DNA of 38,194 nt from contig CAJFNB010000006.1 of NCBI GenBank assembly GCA_904393845.1, positions 1-38,194 of the forward strand. Reading direction: 5' to 3'. The stretch's first letter is position 1. Each line of letters starts with the position of its first letter. This DNA is from Alloclostridium intestinigallinarum (GTDB taxonomy: Bacteria; Bacillota; Clostridia; Christensenellales; UBA3700). The notes under the pieces are model-generated. The model saw only the letters and a list, made by a program, of their open reading frames with translations. It was not told where the DNA came from and made no database searches. Below are positions 16,198 to 24,045 of this stretch, piece after piece. Position numbers and translations under genes: made by a program.

Positions 16198-17220
16198 ATG
16201 GATAATAGAAGACGTTATAAAAACGGGCGCAGGAAAGCTCCCGCATATATACCGCAGGGGGATCCGCAGGCGCTTGCAACACCGGTGGAGGAGCTCGGCT
16301 TGCACGAACGCACGCTGGGCGCTTTGAAGACGGGCGGAGTGAATACGGCGGGAGACATCGCCGCGCGCTATATGCGCGATATGTACAAGGTGCAGGGCAT
16401 AGGCAAGCGCGACATTTTCGCCATGCAGGGCGCGCTGAAAAAGCTGGGACTTACTTTCCGTCCCGAAGAGGAAAAGCCGGAAGAAGGACAGGCAAAGCAG
16501 GCGCAGGAGAAAAAGCCCGCGCAGGATAACCGCAACGGGCAGAGGGAGAAAAAACAGCCCGAAAGACGTGGGCGCGGCGAAGAGGGAAAGGAAAGAAGGG
16601 CGGAAGAGTCAAGACCCCGCGAAGAAAAGCAGGAGTTAAAAAACGGGGGCAGGGACGAAAAAACCGCCAAAAACAAAGGCAAAGACAACAGGGAAAAGGG
16701 CGGAAAAAAGAGCGCCGAACTGATCAATAAGGAATTATCCCGCCTTTATGCCGGACTTACGATAAACGAAATTATCATGGGCGGAAAGAAAAAGCGTCCC
16801 ACATTCGTCCCCTATCCCAAAGAGGGGATAAAGCAGGGCGACCTTATCAAATTCTACCGCGCGGGAAAGTGGGGATATAAGGATTGGAAGGGCAACGTGG
16901 TCATCCACCCCGAATACGACGAGGCTTTCGCATTCCGCGAAGGGCGCGCCGGAGTGGAAGTAAACGGGCTTATCGGATATATTGACAAAGAGAATAATAA
17001 AGTGATAGAATGCAAATACGACTGCGGCACTTCGTTCAGCGAAGGACTTGCAGCCGTGAGCACGGGCGAAAAAAGCGGCTATATCGACGAAAACGGCAAT
17101 CAGGTCACGGAGATGGAATTCGACGTGGCGACGCCTTTTTCGGGCGGCAAAGCCGTCGTCCGCGAAAACGACCGCTGGGGAATACTCGACCGCGAAACGT
17201 TAAAGGTTTTGTGGAGATAG
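16198..17220 (+). CDS. RNA polymerase alpha-CTD-like domain fused to WG repeats
   Basis: The 340-aa product has three parts. Residues about 28-86 match the RNA polymerase alpha C-terminal domain: TPVEELGLHERTLGALK, then GVNTAGDI, then VQGIGKRDI, as in the helix-hairpin-helix fold. The DNA-contacting Arg265 of E. coli alpha appears kept as Arg38; the usual Lys298-Ser299 reads Arg-Asp. Residues about 88-180 are a Glu/Lys/Arg-rich linker, probably disordered. Residues about 218-340 carry WG repeats (GKWGYKDWKGN, NGLIGYIDKENN, EKSGYIDENGN, DRWGILDRE), a binding or sensing module. It is not RpoA, since the N-terminal dimer domain is absent. A role in transcription or in nucleic-acid binding is inferred. 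trkH follows 37 nt downstream. Confidence 0.8.
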   Translation: MDNRRRYKNGRRKAPAYIPQGDPQALATPVEELGLHERTLGALKTGGVNTAGDIAARYMRDMYKVQGIGKRDIFAMQGALKKLGLTFRPEEEKPEEGQAKQAQEKKPAQDNRNGQREKKQPERRGRGEEGKERRAEESRPREEKQELKNGGRDEKTAKNKGKDNREKGGKKSAELINKELSRLYAGLTINEIIMGGKKKRPTFVPYPKEGIKQGDLIKFYRAGKWGYKDWKGNVVIHPEYDEAFAFREGRAGVEVNGLIGYIDKENNKVIECKYDCGTSFSEGLAAVSTGEKSGYIDENGNQVTEMEFDVATPFSGGKAVVRENDRWGILDRETLKVLWR

Positions 17221-17257
17221 AAAGGCGGTTTCCGCAACTTAAAAATGCACGCGCGGC

Positions 17258-18733
17258 GTGAAGAAAAAAAGGAAGCAGAAGGCGGACTTTCCGCCGGGGA
17301 GTATTGTGACACCTAGTCCACAACAAAATTCCGCGCAAAACGCGGAAAAACAAGTAAAAAGCGGCAAACTTTCCATAATGTCGCGTTTCAAATTCCGTCC
17401 CACGGTGCCCCGTATACTTGCGCTCGGGTACCTGGGAGTTATACTTTTGGGCAGTTTTCTGCTCTCTTTGCCCATATCGTCGAAAACGGGTGAATGGACG
17501 CCGTACATCAACGCGCTTTTCACGTCCACGTCCGCAACGTGCGTGACGGGGCTTATCGCCTACGATACTTTCATGCACTGGACGGCTTTCGGACAGGTGG
17601 TGATAATTCTGCTCATACAGGTGGGCGGAATAGGGTTTATGACGGTCGTCACGCTGTTTTCTTTCGCCCTCGGCAGAAGAATAGGGCTTTACGAGAGGGT
17701 AATTCTGGCGCAGTCCGCGGGCGCTATGGGGCGCAGCGGCGTCGTCAGACTGGTAAAGCGCATAATTATCTTCACTTTCTCGGTGGAGCTTGCCGGCGCG
17801 TTCTTGCTCATGATCCGCTTTATCCCCGAATTCGGAGCGGGGCGCGGCATCTGGTTTTCCGTTTTCCACTCCATATCCGCATTCTGCAACGCGGGCTTCG
17901 ACCTGATGGGCGCAAAGGGCACGGCGTTCGCCTCGCTCACAAGTTATTCAGGCGACGCGCTTGTCAACCTCACCATATGCGCGCTCATCGTCGTGGGCGG
18001 TATGGGTTACGTGGTGTGGAGCGATATATGGGATAAAAAGTTCAGATACAGAAAATACCGTCTGCATACGCGCATAGTGCTGTGGGCGACGCTTATACTC
18101 GTCTTTGTTCCCGCCCTGCTTATCTACGCTTTCGAGCACAACGGCGTTCTTGCCGGAATGGGTCCCGGAGAAAGTTTTCTCGCCTGCCTGTTCCAGTCGA
18201 TAACGCCCCGTACGGCGGGATTCAACACCGTTCCGCTGGGCGAGCTGAGCGACAGCACTCTGTTTTTAATGGATATTCTTATGCTTATCGGCGGTAACAG
18301 CGGCTCTACCGCGGGCGGTATAAAAGTCACCACGATAGTGGTCGTGCTGTTCGGACTGTATTCTTCCGTGCGCGGCGAAAGAGATATAACCATAGGCAAA
18401 CGCAGCGTGGACTTGTCGCTTGTCAAACAGGCGATGTCCCTGTGCGCCATCTACCTGATTCTGACCATGCTCGCCGTACTTATAATCTGCGCGATAGAGC
18501 CGGAGGAAAACAACGCCACTCTTTCCGTGGTGCTGTTCGAGTGCTGTTCCGCAATATGCACCGTGGGCGTGACCACGGGAATAACGCCGTCGCTTACGGT
18601 GGGGTCAAAAATAATACTGATACTGCTCATGTATGCGGGCAGGGTGGGCGTGCTCACGCTTGCCGGCGCGATGATGACAAAGCGTAAAGCTTCGCTTACG
18701 CGCCGTCCGCATGAAAAAATACTGATAGGTTAA
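17258..18733 (+). CDS. trkH: TrkH/KtrB-type potassium uptake channel subunit
   Basis: The protein has up to 491 aa and four membrane-pore-membrane repeats of the SKT superfamily. Each P-loop with its filter glycine is visible: STSATCVTGL, SISAFCNAGFDL, SITPRTAGFNT and SAICTVGVTTG. It passes K+ (or Na+) inward under control of the RCK protein encoded 12 nt downstream. The start is uncertain: the GTG used here has no Shine-Dalgarno, while a GTG at 17306 has GGGGAG 4 nt upstream and would give 475 aa. Both leave the membrane core intact. Confidence 0.93.
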   Translation: MKKKRKQKADFPPGSIVTPSPQQNSAQNAEKQVKSGKLSIMSRFKFRPTVPRILALGYLGVILLGSFLLSLPISSKTGEWTPYINALFTSTSATCVTGLIAYDTFMHWTAFGQVVIILLIQVGGIGFMTVVTLFSFALGRRIGLYERVILAQSAGAMGRSGVVRLVKRIIIFTFSVELAGAFLLMIRFIPEFGAGRGIWFSVFHSISAFCNAGFDLMGAKGTAFASLTSYSGDALVNLTICALIVVGGMGYVVWSDIWDKKFRYRKYRLHTRIVLWATLILVFVPALLIYAFEHNGVLAGMGPGESFLACLFQSITPRTAGFNTVPLGELSDSTLFLMDILMLIGGNSGSTAGGIKVTTIVVVLFGLYSSVRGERDITIGKRSVDLSLVKQAMSLCAIYLILTMLAVLIICAIEPEENNATLSVVLFECCSAICTVGVTTGITPSLTVGSKIILILLMYAGRVGVLTLAGAMMTKRKASLTRRPHEKILIG

Positions 18734-18745
18734 ACGGAGGAAACT

Positions 18746-19390
18746 ATGAAATCCATACTCGTTATAGGAATGGGAAGATTCGGCACGTATCTTGCGCAGA
18801 ATCTGGCGGATATGGGCAACCAGGTAATGGTTGTGGACAAGGATGAAGATATAATCGAACGCCTTGCCCCCCGCTTTACGGACGCGCTTGCGGGCGACTG
18901 CTCGCAGGAAGAAGTGCTCAAAGAAATAGGCGTGAACAACTTCGACGTGGTGTTCGTCACCATGGGCGCAAGTTTCCAGTCGTCCCTTGAAGTGAGCGCG
19001 CTTGCCAAGGATCTGGGCGCAAAACACGTCGTGTCCATGTCGGGCAGCGAAATACAGAGCAAGTTTTTACTGCGCAACGGCGCGGACGAAGTAATCTATC
19101 CGCAAAAGGATATGGCGCTTAAAACCGCCGTCCGCTATAATGCGGAAAACATATTCGACTTTATACAGCTGGACAACGATAACGGTATTTTCGAACTCGC
19201 CATTCCCGAAGAATGGGTGGGAAAAGACGTGGTATCGGCAAATATCCGCAAAGAATATAACCTCAACGTGCTGGCGGTGAAAAAGGGCGGAGTGGAAACC
19301 GTACTCGCCATCGCCGGATATGTATTCGCGCCGCAGGACCACGTGATCGTCGCCGGCTCGTTCAAGGACGTGGAGCGACTTAAAAAATAA
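18746..19390 (+). CDS. trkA: TrkA/KtrA-type potassium channel regulatory subunit
   Basis: The 214-aa protein has one RCK unit. The Rossmann RCK_N domain begins ILVIGMGRFGTYLAQNLA (GxGxxG) with the acidic residue after strand 2 in VMVVDKDE. The RCK_C domain occupies about residues 140-214 (FELAIPEEWVGKDV onward, ending VIVAGSFKDVERLKK). The octameric ring binds nucleotides and gates TrkH. CGGAGG precedes the ATG by 5 nt. The length fits KtrA-like single-unit proteins, not the duplicated E. coli TrkA. A family A repeat hairpin begins on its stop codon. Confidence 0.95.
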   Translation: MKSILVIGMGRFGTYLAQNLADMGNQVMVVDKDEDIIERLAPRFTDALAGDCSQEEVLKEIGVNNFDVVFVTMGASFQSSLEVSALAKDLGAKHVVSMSGSEIQSKFLLRNGADEVIYPQKDMALKTAVRYNAENIFDFIQLDNDNGIFELAIPEEWVGKDVVSANIRKEYNLNVLAVKKGGVETVLAIAGYVFAPQDHVIVAGSFKDVERLKK

Positions 19391-19465
19391 GCGCCGAATG
19401 AAAGTGTTTTGCGATAAGGCAATGCGGTTAGCATAGTTTTATCTGCGCAAAACACTTTGCGCTTA
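19388..19465 (+). terminator. Long hairpin incorporating the trkA stop codon (family A head)
   Basis: TAAGCGC (starting on the TAA stop) and AAAGTGTTTTGCG pair with CGCAAAACACTTT and GCGCTTA. It is the plus-strand counterpart of the hairpins after dnaN and the NuoE-like gene. Probable role: transcript end formation or 3' protection. Confidence 0.5.
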
Positions 19466-19471
19466 CGTTTG

Positions 19472-19635
19472 ATGCCATAACAAAGCGATGGTCGTCTGCC
19501 GAGAGAGCGCCTTTCCGCCGCTTTCGCACAAGTGTTCCTTGATAATACCAACAGGTATTACCTTCGTCGCCCTTGTGTGAAATCGAACGAAAAATCATCT
19601 CTCTCAATCATACGCCCATCGCTTTGCTATGGCAT
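19472..19635. mobile_element. 164-bp nested element with 20-bp terminal inverted repeats
   Basis: The ends ATGCCATAACAAAGCGATGG and CCATCGCTTTGCTATGGCAT are inverted repeats with one mismatch. Copies A1 and A3 of the surrounding repeat read straight from ACGTTTT or ACGTCTTT into AAGGGAGAACC, while A2 has this element between. It therefore looks like an insertion into the repeat. No transposase is encoded, as in MITE-like elements; a clear target duplication is not visible. Confidence 0.6.
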
Positions 19636-19926
19636 AAGGGAGAACCCACCCATTCACTACGCTTGAGGGTCGGTTCTCCCTTCTTTTCGCGCAACGACTA
19701 CCCGTACCCATTGCACGTGCAAGGAAGACAAGTATATACAAAGCGGCTGTTATTGCAAGGCGGTTAAGACAGCGTGGTCACCACGCCAACCCTTTCCGCC
19801 CTTGCGGGAAAATGCGCACGGCGCATTTTATAGGGCACGCTTGGCAAAAGTGCGGTTTTGCCGCGCTTTATTCACAATAACTGCAAGCCGTGCGAAGAAA
19901 AAAGCTGTGACTTTTTATATTCTGTT

Positions 19927-20058
19927 ACTTCAAGGCTTAATCAGGAGTGGAGCGTCCCACGCTCCCTTCAAGGCATAATCATGGGTGGAGCGCCACGCGC
20001 TCCCGGTGGCTCACCGCCGCCACGCGCTCCCGGTGGCTCGCCGCCGCCATGCGCTCCC
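19927..20058 (+). repeat. Family C hairpins (two) plus a 27-bp tandem duplication
   Basis: Two adjacent copies (19927-19966 and 19967-20004) read YTTCAAGGCWTAATCA, then GAGTGGAGCG or GGGTGGAGCG, then a matching CGCTCCC arm. They are followed by two tandem 27-bp units (20005-20031 and 20032-20058) that start GGTGGCTC and end GCGCTCCC. The rest of the gap to 20387 is AT-rich and shows no gene. Confidence 0.65.
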
Positions 20059-20387
20059 CGGGCAAGGAGGGGGAAAGAACCCCCGCCCCGCCGAATATAG
20101 GGTGACAAGAGGGTAAAAACCCTCTCAATCGGCATTAAAAACCTTAACAAACCGCATTAAGTTTAATTAGCGTGCAGTTAAGAAACCATTAAATATTATA
20201 ATATCCTTTTCGTGGTTTAGTCAACTTTTTTGACGAAAAATTTTGATATATGTAAAAAATTTGATATAGGACGCTTAAATTTTTCCGGACGGGATGCGAA
20301 AAAACGGTGCAAAAACCTCTTGTAACGGGAGAAAACGTCCGATGTTTACGGAAAATTTTTCCGGCGGAAAGTTTCGTTTTTCGGCCG

Positions 20388-21431
20388 TCACGCGCAGGCA
20401 AACACCATTGCGGTTATGTACAGCGCGCCCAGAACGATTCCCTGCGCGCGTGAAGTGCGGCGGAAGATGAGTACGGGCAGAACGAGCGCCGCCGCTAAGG
20501 CGAGCGCAAACCAAAGGGTATAATCGCGCGTTACGGGATCTATGTTCAGCCCGCCCGCCACGACGGCGGAAAGACCGAGAAGGAGAGTGCCGTTTATGAC
20601 GTTTGCGCCCAGGACGTTGCCCAGGCTGAGCGCGCCCGCGCCTTTGCGCGCGGAAGTTACCGCCGTAACCAGCTCCGGGAGGGAAGTACCCAGCGCCACT
20701 ACCGTTACGGATATTATACTTTCTTCCACGCCCAGCCGGGAGCAGATGCGGCTTACGCTTTCAACGGTGAAAAGCGCGCCCGCCGCCACGCATGCCGCGC
20801 CCAGAATAAAGAGAAGTACAAGCGCGAAAGGCTCCCCCTTTTTTGTTGGAATTTCAAGGGCAGGGGCGGAAAAATTTCCGTTTATTTCCTTAAAACAGGT
20901 GGCAGGGGCGGGAAAATCCGCGCGGCTGTTTTTCTTCGTCTTGTATACCGCTTCGCATACGTTAATAACGATATAAACGCAGAAAAGCGCAATCAGCGCC
21001 CAGCCTTCGCCGCTGCTTATTCTGCCTCCGAAACAGGTAAAGGCGCACAGCACGCCCGTGCACGCCAGCAAAAATATCCCCTTTACGGCAAAAGCCTTTC
21101 CGCCCGCTTCGTAAGGTCTGAGCAGAAACGAAAGCGCGAGTATCAGCCCTATGTTGCATACCATGCTCCCCACGGCGTTGCCAACCGCGACGTCGGTGAG
21201 TTCCTGCATTGCAGAAGGGTCGTGCAAGGCAATCCCTTTGCCCACCGCCGTGAGAGAGGTCAGAAGTTCGGGCAGGGTCGTGCCCACGGCAACCACCGTC
21301 GCGCCTATCAGAAATTCGGGCACGCGGGCAAGCCGGGCTATGCGCGTTGCGCTGTCCACGAACAAATCGCCGCCCTTCGCCATGAGTATAAGTCCGCCGC
21401 CCAGCACCAATATCAATAAAAAAACCGCCAT
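20388..21431 (-). CDS. Calcium/sodium antiporter family protein (CaCA superfamily)
   Basis: The 347-aa protein has about ten membrane helices and the two inverted alpha-repeats of CaCA exchangers. The first contains GATVVAVGTTLPELLTS and AVGNAVGSMVCNIGLIL; the second has SVTVVALGTSLPELVTA and LGNVLGANVINGTLLLG. The acidic residue in each PE pair and the N residues are the ion ligands. It probably exchanges Ca2+ (or another cation) for Na+ or H+ at the membrane, like YrbG. A soluble insert of about 35 residues links the halves. No Shine-Dalgarno is seen; a CATAAA lies 7 nt before the ATG, but the -35 is poor. Confidence 0.93.
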   Translation of the reverse strand: MAVFLLILVLGGGLILMAKGGDLFVDSATRIARLARVPEFLIGATVVAVGTTLPELLTSLTAVGKGIALHDPSAMQELTDVAVGNAVGSMVCNIGLILALSFLLRPYEAGGKAFAVKGIFLLACTGVLCAFTCFGGRISSGEGWALIALFCVYIVINVCEAVYKTKKNSRADFPAPATCFKEINGNFSAPALEIPTKKGEPFALVLLFILGAACVAAGALFTVESVSRICSRLGVEESIISVTVVALGTSLPELVTAVTSARKGAGALSLGNVLGANVINGTLLLGLSAVVAGGLNIDPVTRDYTLWFALALAAALVLPVLIFRRTSRAQGIVLGALYITAMVFACA

Positions 21432-21594
21432 ACAAGAGTTTATGCGGAAGTAATTGACGATTAGTACAGAGGGGCGCGGAAGCGCAGTTTACGCCGTCAA
21501 TCTGCCGCATTGAAAAAGCCCGTTTTATCGCTTTTTTGCGGAATTAGCAGGGAACGCCGCTTCCCGAAGCGGCTTGCCGCAGGGGCGGATACGG

Positions 21595-21846
21595 TTAAGC
21601 CCGCTTTTTCAGTTTTTCAAGGCAGCTGTTATAGCTCTTTGCAAGTTCCAGAATATACCTCTGCCGCCCCGCGTCGTCCAGAGTATCGAAAACGGCGTGG
21701 TCGGTCAGTCTGCCGAGCGGATTGATGACGATTCCCCCTTCCAGCATGGCGCGGACCATCTCCGTTGTTACGCGCGGAGAAGCGCCTTCCTTGCCGCGCA
21801 GTCTTTTCTTTGCCTTTTTTGCCATATCGTGAACGTCGTATTGCAT
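21595..21846 (-). CDS. Small hypothetical protein
   Basis: I do not recognise this 83-aa, charged protein. I start at the ATG of MQYDVHDMAKKAKK because GAGGAGA lies 6 nt upstream; an upstream in-frame start would add 18 residues and lacks such a site. Its C-terminal half (TTEMVRAMLEGGIVINPLG, then DDAGRQRYILELAKSYNS) is predicted helical and soluble. The gene stands alone between the exchanger and the leu operon. Confidence 0.6.
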   Translation of the reverse strand: MQYDVHDMAKKAKKRLRGKEGASPRVTTEMVRAMLEGGIVINPLGRLTDHAVFDTLDDAGRQRYILELAKSYNSCLEKLKKRA

Positions 21847-22106
21847 ATTTATCTCCTCGGAAAGTTTTTGCGGTTTTCCTCTTTTTCTTTTGCGGATCAC
21901 CGCCTTTTTATAATAGAATATTTTCGGAAGAAAAGAGTATAAACGACAATCTTTCCGCTTGTTCGACGAATTTTGTATTTTCGCTCCGCTTACCCGTACC
22001 CGTACCCAACCTCAGTAGAACACTTTAATCGTGCTGCTTTCGGGCGGCGGGGCGCCGCGGACCGATTACTCTGCGAAGAAAGCAATTTAGCATTATAGCT
22101 TGGTTG

Positions 22107-22144
22107 CTTCGTAGATTATCATGGGTGGAGCGTCACACGCTCCC
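22107..22144 (+). repeat. Family C hairpin upstream of leuC
   Basis: CTTCGTAGATTATCATGGG is followed by GGAGCG...CGCTCC, matching 19967-20004 closely. It lies 38 bp before the leuC -35. The rest of 21847-22181 is AT-rich, with a short CCCGTA direct repeat near 21990, and shows no gene. Confidence 0.55.
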
Positions 22145-22181
22145 GAAAATATTTCCGCGCGTTGTTGCGCGCGCAAAAGTC

Positions 22182-22210
22182 TTGACTATTTTACGGATAG
22201 AATCTATAAT
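22182..22210 (+). promoter_or_regulatory. Promoter of the leuCDB operon
   Basis: TTGACT-N17-TATAAT is a near-perfect sigma-A promoter. Transcription would start about 40 nt before leuC. This leader is too short for a T-box or leader-peptide attenuator, so any leucine control must be by another route. Confidence 0.85.
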
Positions 22211-22255
22211 ATAAAGTAATTTGCAGGCAAAATGCAAAAGCCACAGGAGATTTTT

Positions 22256-23539
22256 ATGAAACTTACATTCACTCAGCAGATTCTGGCGGCAAGAAAGGGC
22301 ATGGGAGCTGCCGAAGCGGAGAAAAAACTCGCTCCGGGCAACCTCATTCTGGTGGACGTGGACACGGCTATGTCCAATGACGTCACCGCGCCCGTGGCTA
22401 TCGACGTGTTCGAGGGCAGCGGCTGCGGCTTGTGCAACAAGGATAACGTAACTTTCGTGCTTGACCATTTCACCCCCAACAGGGATATAAAATCCGCGCA
22501 GCAATGCAAACGCGTGCGCGACTTTGCCCGCAAGCACGGCGTAAAGAACTTTTTCGACGTGGGCGAAATGGGCATAGAACACGCGCTTTTGCCCGAAAAA
22601 GGCATAGCAAAGCCCTGGGCGGTGATGATAGGCGCAGATTCCCACACCTGCACTTACGGCGCGCTGGGCGCTTTTTCCACGGGCGTAGGCTCTACCGACA
22701 TCGCGGGAATAATGATGAGCGGCAAGATATGGCTTAAAGTGCCCGCCGCCATCAAATTCAATCTGAAAGGAAAGCTGAATAAGGGCGTTTCGGGCAAGGA
22801 TCTCATTCTGCACATTATCGGCATGATAGGCGTGGACGGAGCGCTGTACAAGAGTATAGAATTTGCGGGTGAAGGCGTAAACAGCCTTTCCATGGACGAC
22901 AGATTCACCGTGTGCAACATGGCTATCGAATGCGGCGCAAAGAACGGCGTTTTCCCTATTGACGACAAGACGGACGAATATACGAAAGCGAGCATAGGCA
23001 AGACCTATCCCCGTTTTGAAACGCCCGACGACGGCGCTTACGAAAGGATAATAGACATAGACCTTTCCGCTCTGCGCCCTACGGTGGCGTTCCCGCACCT
23101 TCCTTCCAACACCTGCGCGGTGGACGACGTGAAGGAAGATATACCCGTGGACCAGGTGGTCATCGGCTCGTGCACCAACGGCAGGATAAGCGACCTTGCA
23201 GAAGCCGCGCGCGTGCTTAAAGGCAGACGCGTGAAAAAGGGCGTGCGCGTCATAGTCATTCCCGCCACCAACAAGGTATATCTCGAGGCAATGGAAAAAG
23301 GGTATATCAGGACGTTTATCGAAGGCGGAGCGATAGTATCCACGCCCACCTGCGGACCCTGCCTCGGCGGACATATGGGCATTCTGGCAAGCGGAGAAGT
23401 GGCGGTTGCCACCACAAACCGCAACTTTATCGGCCGCATGGGCGCAAAGGACAGCTATATCTATTTGGCTTCCCCCGCTACGGCGATGGCGAGCGCGATA
23501 GCCGGTAAACTTATAGGCGAAAAGGGCTTGGAGGAGTAA
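22256..23539 (+). CDS. leuC: 3-isopropylmalate dehydratase large subunit
   Basis: This 427-aa aconitase-family protein is of the shorter LeuC/homoaconitase type found in archaea and many Clostridia. The [4Fe-4S] Cys ligands sit in GSCTNGR and in TCGPCLGG. Other family motifs are VDVDTAMSNDVTAP, GADSHTCTYGALG and GVGSTDIAG. With LeuD it interconverts 2- and 3-isopropylmalate in leucine synthesis. I start at MKLTFTQQILA because AGGAGA lies 6 nt upstream; an upstream ATG eight codons earlier has no such site. leuD begins 2 nt after the stop. Confidence 0.95.
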   Translation: MKLTFTQQILAARKGMGAAEAEKKLAPGNLILVDVDTAMSNDVTAPVAIDVFEGSGCGLCNKDNVTFVLDHFTPNRDIKSAQQCKRVRDFARKHGVKNFFDVGEMGIEHALLPEKGIAKPWAVMIGADSHTCTYGALGAFSTGVGSTDIAGIMMSGKIWLKVPAAIKFNLKGKLNKGVSGKDLILHIIGMIGVDGALYKSIEFAGEGVNSLSMDDRFTVCNMAIECGAKNGVFPIDDKTDEYTKASIGKTYPRFETPDDGAYERIIDIDLSALRPTVAFPHLPSNTCAVDDVKEDIPVDQVVIGSCTNGRISDLAEAARVLKGRRVKKGVRVIVIPATNKVYLEAMEKGYIRTFIEGGAIVSTPTCGPCLGGHMGILASGEVAVATTNRNFIGRMGAKDSYIYLASPATAMASAIAGKLIGEKGLEE

Positions 23540-23541
23540 AA

Positions 23542-24042
23542 ATGATAAAGGGCAGAGTTTTCAAATTCGGCGACGATATAGACACGGACGTTATCGTTCC
23601 CGCTACGTATTTAAGCACGTTCGACCCCAAAGAACTTGCCAGACACTGCATGGAGTACACCCACCCGGACTTTTACAAGACGGTGAAGGAAGGGGATATC
23701 GTGGTTGCGGGCAAGAATTTCGGCTGCGGATCTTCGCGCGAGCACGCGCCCATCGCGCTGAAAGGGTGCGGCGTATCTATCGTGATAGCAAAGTCTTTCG
23801 CGCGCATCTTCTATCGTAACGCGCTCAATATCGGGCTTTACATTCTCGAATGTCCCGAGGCTGTGGACAATATAAACGACGGCGACACCGTTTCCGTGGA
23901 CGTCAATACAGGCGTTGTCACCAACGAGAGCACGGGGAAGAGCTTCCAGGCGGCGCCTTTCCCCAAATTCATTCAGGAAATCATCGCGTGCGGCGGACTT
24001 GTAGAGGCTATCAGAAGCGGCAAGTACACCGACCAGGAGTAA
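23542..24042 (+). CDS. leuD: 3-isopropylmalate dehydratase small subunit
   Basis: The 166-aa swivel-domain subunit has the family motifs GDDIDTDVIVPATYL near the N-terminus and GKNFGCGSSREHAP, which contacts substrate, then SFARIFYRNALNIGL. It pairs with the LeuC-type subunit encoded just upstream. Length and motifs match the short archaeal/clostridial LeuD. GGAGG precedes the start inside the end of leuC, and leuB follows by 3 nt. Confidence 0.96.
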   Translation: MIKGRVFKFGDDIDTDVIVPATYLSTFDPKELARHCMEYTHPDFYKTVKEGDIVVAGKNFGCGSSREHAPIALKGCGVSIVIAKSFARIFYRNALNIGLYILECPEAVDNINDGDTVSVDVNTGVVTNESTGKSFQAAPFPKFIQEIIACGGLVEAIRSGKYTDQE

Positions 24043-24045
24043 AAA

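Larger units (their letters stand above)
19388..19926 (+). repeat. Interspersed repeat family A, copy A2 (most complete, with a nested insertion)
   Basis: This copy has the head hairpin, the GGGAGAACC/GGTTCTCCC stem followed by CTTCTTTTCGCGCAACGACT, a TTGCACGTGCAA palindrome, AAGGCGGTTAAGACAG and the perfect palindrome GCGTGGTCACCACGC. It then has the GCGCACGGCGCATTTTATAGG module and AATAACTGCAAGCCGTGCG. Most of these are shared in order with copy A3, and several with A1. A 164-bp inverted-repeat element interrupts it. No convincing gene is present. Confidence 0.72.

Noticed and set aside
20005..20058. Possible CRISPR array
   Set aside because: Only two directly abutting 27-bp units with no spacers; this is a small tandem duplication of a hairpin region. 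No cas genes are present.
22211..22255. T-box or leucine leader-peptide attenuator before leuC
   Set aside because: The predicted leader is about 40 nt with no Leu-codon run, no specifier structure and no terminator.
22133..23374. 413-codon open frame on the minus strand opposite leuC
   Set aside because: leuC on the plus strand has clear aconitase motifs, a promoter and a ribosome binding site. The antisense frame has no recognisable motif and is a by-product of codon bias.
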